DNA from: an uncultured Micrococcales bacterium
Lineage (GTDB): Bacteria; Actinomycetota; Actinomycetes; Actinomycetales; Microbacteriaceae
Assembly (NCBI GenBank): GCA_903880095.1
Contig: CAIRNX010000028.1
Location: forward strand, 62,001-126,000
Direction: 5' to 3'
DNA: 64,000 bases
The notes under the pieces are model-generated. The model searched no databases. It saw only the letters and a program-made list of their open reading frames with translations, and was not told the DNA's origin. The translations under genes were made by a program, and so were the position numbers. Shown here piece by piece: positions 60,422 through 64,000 of the stretch; position 1 is the stretch's first letter, and the number at the start of each line of letters is the position of its first letter.

Positions 60422-61259
60422 GACCGATCGCGAGTGGAGCAACCCAGTTGCTGGTGTCGGTGTTAGGTAGCTGACCACCGGTGTCGGTCGAGTCTTCAGG
60501 GCTCGGGGTAGGGCTAGACACAACGTCTGCGCACTTGTCGTTGATGATGGTGTCGTGAATCAGGGTGACTGCGCCGTTGCGGGCAAGTAGCTGACCGTGA
60601 ACGGTGACGCCGTCGTTGACGCTGATCGAGTTGAGGGCAAAAACGTGGCCGACGAAGTCGGTGGTGGTGCCGAGGGTTGCGCTTGAGCCAACTTGCCAGA
60701 ACACGTTGCAAGCCTGTGCGCCGTTGATTAGCGCAACCTTGCTCGAGCTAGCAGTGGTCAGGCTTGAACCGGCCTGAAAGATGAACACAGCCGCTGGGTC
60801 GTTCTCGGCATCCAGGGTAACTGTTCCGGTTAGCCCGAGTGAGCTTGCCGAATTGTAGACGCCCTGCTTTAGGGTCTGGCCGCCGAGGTCTGCCGAAACG
60901 GTCGTAACCGGAGTGCGGCCAGCTGCGTCGTTGTATGCAATCACTAGGTCGTCTTTTGCGGCGGTGACCTTCGAGTCAACCGAGGTGTACTTGGTGCCGT
61001 TTGTCACGACAACTTCGGTGTCACCGGTGAACGAGCCGGTTGGCGAGCTACCCATGTCGCCGCCGGCGGTGCCAGAAACGGTGGTTGCGCCGGTGTTGGT
61101 GATTCCGGAGCCTGCGAGAACGGCAAAAGTGTCGGTGCTGCCAAGGCCAACGGTCGGCTGTGCCGCCATGGACGATGACGCGAGAGTAAGTGAGAGAGTT
61201 GCGATGGCCGCAACGGCAAGTGTGCTGAATTTACGATTAACGGTTGGCGAGAATGCCAT
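60366..61259 (-). CDS. Ice-binding-like (DUF3494) protein with LPNTD wall-sorting signal
   Basis: Secreted protein of 297 residues from ATG 61259 (AAGGGGA site in front). A signal peptide (ending SSMAA, about residue 33) is followed by the DUF3494 beta-solenoid domain (about 35-235): VGLGSTDTFAVLAGSGITNTG, GDMGSSPTG, AGRTPVTT, FIFQAGSSLTT and FWQVGSSATLGT are family hallmarks. The end is a sortase signal: QLPNTD, a hydrophobic helix and RRRRR. Its partner sortase gene overlaps it. DUF3494 proteins include ice-binding proteins of polar microbes, but many members are plain adhesins, so ice binding is not established. Confidence 0.9.
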   Translation of the reverse strand: MAFSPTVNRKFSTLAVAAIATLSLTLASSSMAAQPTVGLGSTDTFAVLAGSGITNTGATTVSGTAGGDMGSSPTGSFTGDTEVVVTNGTKYTSVDSKVTAAKDDLVIAYNDAAGRTPVTTVSADLGGQTLKQGVYNSASSLGLTGTVTLDAENDPAAVFIFQAGSSLTTASSSKVALINGAQACNVFWQVGSSATLGTTTDFVGHVFALNSISVNDGVTVHGQLLARNGAVTLIHDTIINDKCADVVSSPTPSPEDSTDTGGQLPNTDTSNWVAPLAIGLGVVAAGSAAVLVRRRRR

Positions 61260-61317
61260 GATGTCCCCTTCGACCTGTATCACGACAAGTTCGAAGCGAT
61301 AGGGCTAACCTTAGCCC

Positions 61318-62019
61318 ATGGACCTGAGAGACATAGAGCTTACTTCTTCGTTGACTGCAGTCATGGCGGTGCCGGAGGGCACGGGCCCCTGGCCAGCTGT
61401 TGTCATGGTGCATGAAGTTTTTGGCATTGACGAAAACATGCGAGCCCAAATGGTTCGCCTAGCCTCGGCTGGCTACCTGGTCTTAATGCCAGATCTCTTT
61501 AGTCGCGGTGGTGCGCGCAAGTGTCTTACCGCAACCTTCAAGGCCCTTGCCGCCGGCACAGGCCAGGCGTTTGAAGACATTGAGGTCGCCAAGAAGTTTC
61601 TTCTCGACCGCGAAGACTCAACGGGCAAGGTCGGGGTTATCGGTTTCTGCATGGGTGGCGGGTTCGCATTGCTCTTGGCAAACCAGAGTTACGACGCAGC
61701 GGTCTCAAACTATGGCATGCTCCCGAGCAACATGGACGAAGCGCTCTCTGGTGCTTGCCCAATCATGGGAAACTACGGTGGCAAAGACGCCCAACTCAAA
61801 GGGGCTAAAGCCAAACTCGATTCGACTCTCACCACCCTCGGAGTGCTTCACGACATAAAGGAATACCCCGAGGCTGGGCACGCGTTCATGAACCCCAAAC
61901 AAGGCGGCGGCGCTTTCTTCGGCACATTACTGAGGGTCACTGGCGCCAAGCCAAACCCAGAAGCGGCGACAGATGCTTGGAATCGAATCGAAGGATTCTT
62001 TTCGGAGCACTTGTCCTAA
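61318..62019 (+). CDS. Dienelactone hydrolase family protein
   Basis: Alpha/beta hydrolase of 233 residues with a cysteine nucleophile: GFCMGGGF, and the acid and base in the C-terminal part (EYPEAGHAFMNP). The VVMVHEVFGIDENMR segment is diagnostic for the family, which opens lactones such as dienelactone in aromatic degradation but also has broader esterase roles. No degradation pathway is nearby. Its 3' end overlaps the convergent pentapeptide gene by four bases. Confidence 0.9.
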   Translation: MDLRDIELTSSLTAVMAVPEGTGPWPAVVMVHEVFGIDENMRAQMVRLASAGYLVLMPDLFSRGGARKCLTATFKALAAGTGQAFEDIEVAKKFLLDREDSTGKVGVIGFCMGGGFALLLANQSYDAAVSNYGMLPSNMDEALSGACPIMGNYGGKDAQLKGAKAKLDSTLTTLGVLHDIKEYPEAGHAFMNPKQGGGAFFGTLLRVTGAKPNPEAATDAWNRIEGFFSEHLS

Positions 62020-63368
62020 GGTTTCTTCAAATACCCGTTCACTATTACCCAGCCAGCTGGCAGAGCCTTAGGGGTTCCTGAAACATAGACGTTGCTCCTG
62101 ACGCCATCCATGCGGACCTTTGATAGATCAGCATTGCCGATGCGGATGCCGTAGATGTTGGCATAGGAGAAGTTCGAACCTGTCAGGTTTGAGTTGCTAA
62201 AGTCGGTGCGCTCAAGGTTTGCCGAGGTAAACGATGCCGAGATTACACTCGCCCTCTGAATCGATGCCCCTGAGAGGTCACATTTGTCGAAAGTGGTTTT
62301 GTCGAGCTGCGCATTGTCTAGGTGAGCGGCCTTTAGCGAGGCTCCAACAAACTTGGCGCCAGTTAGGTTTGCACCGCTCAAGTTTGCGTTTGCAAGGTTC
62401 ACACCATTGATTGTTTTGCCTCGAAGGTTGGCGTGACTCAGGTTCGCCCCAGAAAGGTTGATGCCCTGAGCAAACAAGTAGCCGTTGACGATGAGCACGT
62501 TTGACGTAGCAGGGCGTCCGGTTAGTGAGCTGGTAGAGGCGCCCTTCACAGAAGGAGTGAACCTAGCTTGGTTGAGGTTCAGGTTTGTGAGCCTGGCCCC
62601 GTCGAGGTTGGTGTCGCTAAGGTTTGCGTAACTCAGGTTCAAGTTGTCGAGAATTATCCCTTTTAACCAAACCTTGGACAGGTCTACGTGAGGGCCGAAA
62701 AGAAACCCTTGAACCAACTTGAAGTCGTAGGGGAGTGACCGAGGTGAGCCTTCGAGGTGACTCGCGCGAAGGTCATGAACGTTCGCGCTCGAAAAATCAG
62801 CGCTTTGCACATCAGCGAAGTCAAGGTTTGCATTTGACAGGTCGCTTCGCGTGAGCTTGGCGCCAGTCAGGTTCGTCGAGATCAGGTTGGTTGAGCGAAG
62901 GCTGGCGCCCGTTAAGTCCATGCCACTCAGGTTGAAGCCGGCAAGGGTTTTTCCGGCCAGGCAGGTGGTGCCCGCGAAGTCTTTACGGCCGTGCATGTCT
63001 TTGTTGATTTTTGGGCACTTGACTATAACGTGCCTTGGGGTTTGGGTTCTCTCGGTTGTCGGGATTCCCGAAGGCGGAACCTTTTTTGCATTGCAAGTTC
63101 CGTAAAGGGTTATCAAGCGTGAAGCCAAGTCGTATTTAGCTGCAACTTCAGGAAAGTTTGTATAGAACGAATAGACGCTGGGGCAGTCGTTGCTGCAAAG
63201 GTCGGGGACGCTCTGTGCGTAGGAATCAGAGGGTCTCGCGGCTGCGGCTATGTCCATTTGAAGTTGTTCGCAGGGGGCCGTGGCGCTCGCCGGCTCGATT
63301 TGGATTAATTGCGCGCCAAAGAGCGCGAGCACACTAGCGATTGCCAAACGGCCTAGCTTTCGAAACAT
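62016..63368 (-). CDS. Secreted pentapeptide-repeat protein
   Basis: Secreted protein of 450 residues with signal peptide (cut near SATA, about residue 29). The first 100 residues have four or more cysteines. After that come two blocks of pentapeptide repeats (A-[D/N]-L-x-x): about 145-205 and 300-430, which would form right-handed beta helices. Between and after them, a GYL motif occurs three times: KLVQGFLFGPHVDL, LIVNGYLFAQGINL and WVIVNGYLKKP, the last at the C-terminus. Function unknown; pentapeptide proteins can mimic DNA or act as wall scaffolds, and secretion favours the latter. Confidence 0.87.
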   Translation of the reverse strand: MFRKLGRLAIASVLALFGAQLIQIEPASATAPCEQLQMDIAAAARPSDSYAQSVPDLCSNDCPSVYSFYTNFPEVAAKYDLASRLITLYGTCNAKKVPPSGIPTTERTQTPRHVIVKCPKINKDMHGRKDFAGTTCLAGKTLAGFNLSGMDLTGASLRSTNLISTNLTGAKLTRSDLSNANLDFADVQSADFSSANVHDLRASHLEGSPRSLPYDFKLVQGFLFGPHVDLSKVWLKGIILDNLNLSYANLSDTNLDGARLTNLNLNQARFTPSVKGASTSSLTGRPATSNVLIVNGYLFAQGINLSGANLSHANLRGKTINGVNLANANLSGANLTGAKFVGASLKAAHLDNAQLDKTTFDKCDLSGASIQRASVISASFTSANLERTDFSNSNLTGSNFSYANIYGIRIGNADLSKVRMDGVRSNVYVSGTPKALPAGWVIVNGYLKKP

Positions 63369-63450
63369 GGCTCCCCCAAGGACTCAATAATCACAATTGT
63401 GGCACCAACCACCGACACAGATATTTGTTTTATCAATGGAACCTTTACTA

Positions 63451-63504
63451 GCGAATATTCGCATGAGCGAATACTGTTAAAAGGTTGTGTTCGCAGAAGC
63501 GAAC
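63451..63504. promoter_or_regulatory. Cluster of inverted repeats upstream of the last gene
   Basis: A 12-base perfect palindrome GCGAATATTCGC (63451-63462), a direct repeat of its half-site GCGAATA (63467-63473), and a hairpin GTTCGC-AGAA-GCGAAC (63489-63504) fill the region just before the partial secreted-protein gene, whose AAGGGG site follows. They may be operator half-sites or a leader structure. The rest of the 151-base intergenic region holds only a short palindrome CACAATTGTG at 63392-63401. Confidence 0.4.
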
Positions 63505-63519
63505 AATAAGGGGTTTACT

Positions 63520-64000
63520 GTGCTCAAGAAGTTCGGCCGCGAGGCAATCAAGAAGGCAAAATCCGCGTTAATTCTGGCTCTCGGAGTCGGTTTGGTGCTG
63601 GGTGGCAACGTGTTGCCATCGCAAGCGGCTGTAACCGCAATCAACATCACTGCCGATGCCTTGACTCAGTCGGCTGGTAGTGCTGTTGTGCCTACGTTGA
63701 CTGCAAGCCTCAGCGGCACCGTTGCCACGGCTCTAAATGTGACCTGTAACGTTTACGCAACCTCAGACACCGGCTTTGCCACCCCGCTAGACCAGGCATC
63801 GCTTGCCGTTGGCACATACAAGATCCACTGCACAGGCGTAACCACAAATGCGGCAAGCTACTCGGTTGGCACCAGCACCGACGCGAACCTAACGGTTGTT
63901 GCCGCCGCGGCACTCACCTGTGACGCGACCTTCTACCAGGTCTCTAACGGTTCGTTCTTCAAACTTAACTCGGCATCGGGCTTTCAATACAGCGCAGCGA
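63520..64000 (+). CDS. Secreted protein, 3'-truncated by the window edge
   Basis: A GTG start (63520) behind AAGGGG opens a frame of about 160 codons that is still open at the edge. The protein begins MLKKFGREAIKKAK, followed by a hydrophobic signal (LILALGVGLVLGG, cut near SQAA), then a Ser/Thr/Val-rich beta-type region with a cysteine pair (CNVYATSD, CTGVTTN) and a third cysteine after a VVAAAAL spacer. It looks like the start of a surface protein of the same style as others in the window, but the family cannot be told. Confidence 0.8.
   Translation, partial: MLKKFGREAIKKAKSALILALGVGLVLGGNVLPSQAAVTAINITADALTQSAGSAVVPTLTASLSGTVATALNVTCNVYATSDTGFATPLDQASLAVGTYKIHCTGVTTNAASYSVGTSTDANLTVVAAAALTCDATFYQVSNGSFFKLNSASGFQYSAA

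Noticed and set aside
62130-62960. Dense short repeats considered as CRISPR or tandem DNA repeats
   Set aside because: They follow codon period and encode the A-(D/N)-L-x-x pentapeptides of the secreted protein; unit lengths and spacers do not fit a CRISPR array.
63489-63504. GTTCGC-AGAA-GCGAAC considered as a LexA (SOS) box
   Set aside because: The actinobacterial LexA site is CGAAC-N4-GTTCG; here the half-sites are in the opposite order, making a hairpin rather than the SOS operator.
1-64000. Prophage, transposon, rRNA operon, dnaA or oriC
   Set aside because: No integrase, transposase, terminase, ribosomal RNA, DnaA or box cluster was found on either strand, although the gene order in the first 12 kb is typical of the origin side of actinobacterial chromosomes.

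Overview
The window reads as chromosomal DNA of a small, streamlined actinobacterium. The best match is a freshwater Microbacteriaceae of the Luna type (Rhodoluna/Aquiluna-like). This assignment is inference, resting on three things: (i) the gene order fhaA-fhaB-pstP-rodA-pbpA-pknA-pknB next to trpG, crgA, a rhomboid protease and ppiA, which is the conserved origin-side block of actinobacteria; (ii) an actinorhodopsin gene with proton-pump residues; (iii) very tight packing, with many 1-14 nt overlaps, convergent genes that abut or overlap, frequent TTG/GTG starts and no intergenic stretch above about 200 bases. No transposase, phage gene, rRNA, CRISPR array, dnaA or oriC was seen.

Layout. 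1-3.3 kb: end of a sensor kinase, cyclophilin, rhomboid protease, crgA, trpG. 3.3-11.7 kb (minus strand): the Ser/Thr kinase-phosphatase, FHA and cell-wall synthesis operon. 11.8-15.3 kb: trhO, an M13 metallopeptidase, a thioesterase. 15.2-18.5 kb (minus): a membrane flavin electron-transfer operon (ferric-reductase-like protein, two tandem FMN-binding proteins, ApbE). 18.6-25.6 kb: lipase-like hydrolase, acetyltransferase, orphan DNA methyltransferase, a thiamine transporter (thiB-thiP, no thiQ) under a TPP riboswitch, MFS exporter, VanY-type carboxypeptidase. 25.6-34.5 kb: phosphoglucomutase, a Doc/RHH toxin-antitoxin pair with a clear operator, serS, HAD phosphatase, LCP protein, L-serine dehydratase, VOC protein, tRNA-Ser(GCT), a second MFS exporter.

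34.5-51.3 kb is an accessory region rich in exported proteins: a 1,893-residue TIG/YDG/MBG protein, a 1,124-residue InlB-repeat protein and a small relative, all carrying OmpA-like domains; a lipoprotein amidase; an unclassified HExxH secreted protein; a 533-residue helical secreted protein. Between them lie tRNA-Arg(ACG), tRNA-Ser(TGA), and a DUF2256 gene followed by a (6-4)-type photolyase whose FAD-binding core has been deleted.

51.3-58.7 kb: small membrane protein, a 33-residue peptide gene, YCII protein, succinate-semialdehyde dehydrogenase, SOUL haem-binding protein, then a LacI regulator divergent from a sugar ABC transporter (binding protein and two permeases, no ATPase) with two matching palindromic operators. 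58.7-64 kb: actinorhodopsin, a sortase next to an LPNTD-anchored ice-binding-like (DUF3494) protein, dienelactone hydrolase, a secreted pentapeptide-repeat protein, and the start of another secreted protein running off the right edge.

Taken together the genes describe a light-using heterotroph that imports sugars and thiamine, controls wall growth by Ser/Thr phosphorylation, and invests heavily in surface proteins held by several different anchoring modes.
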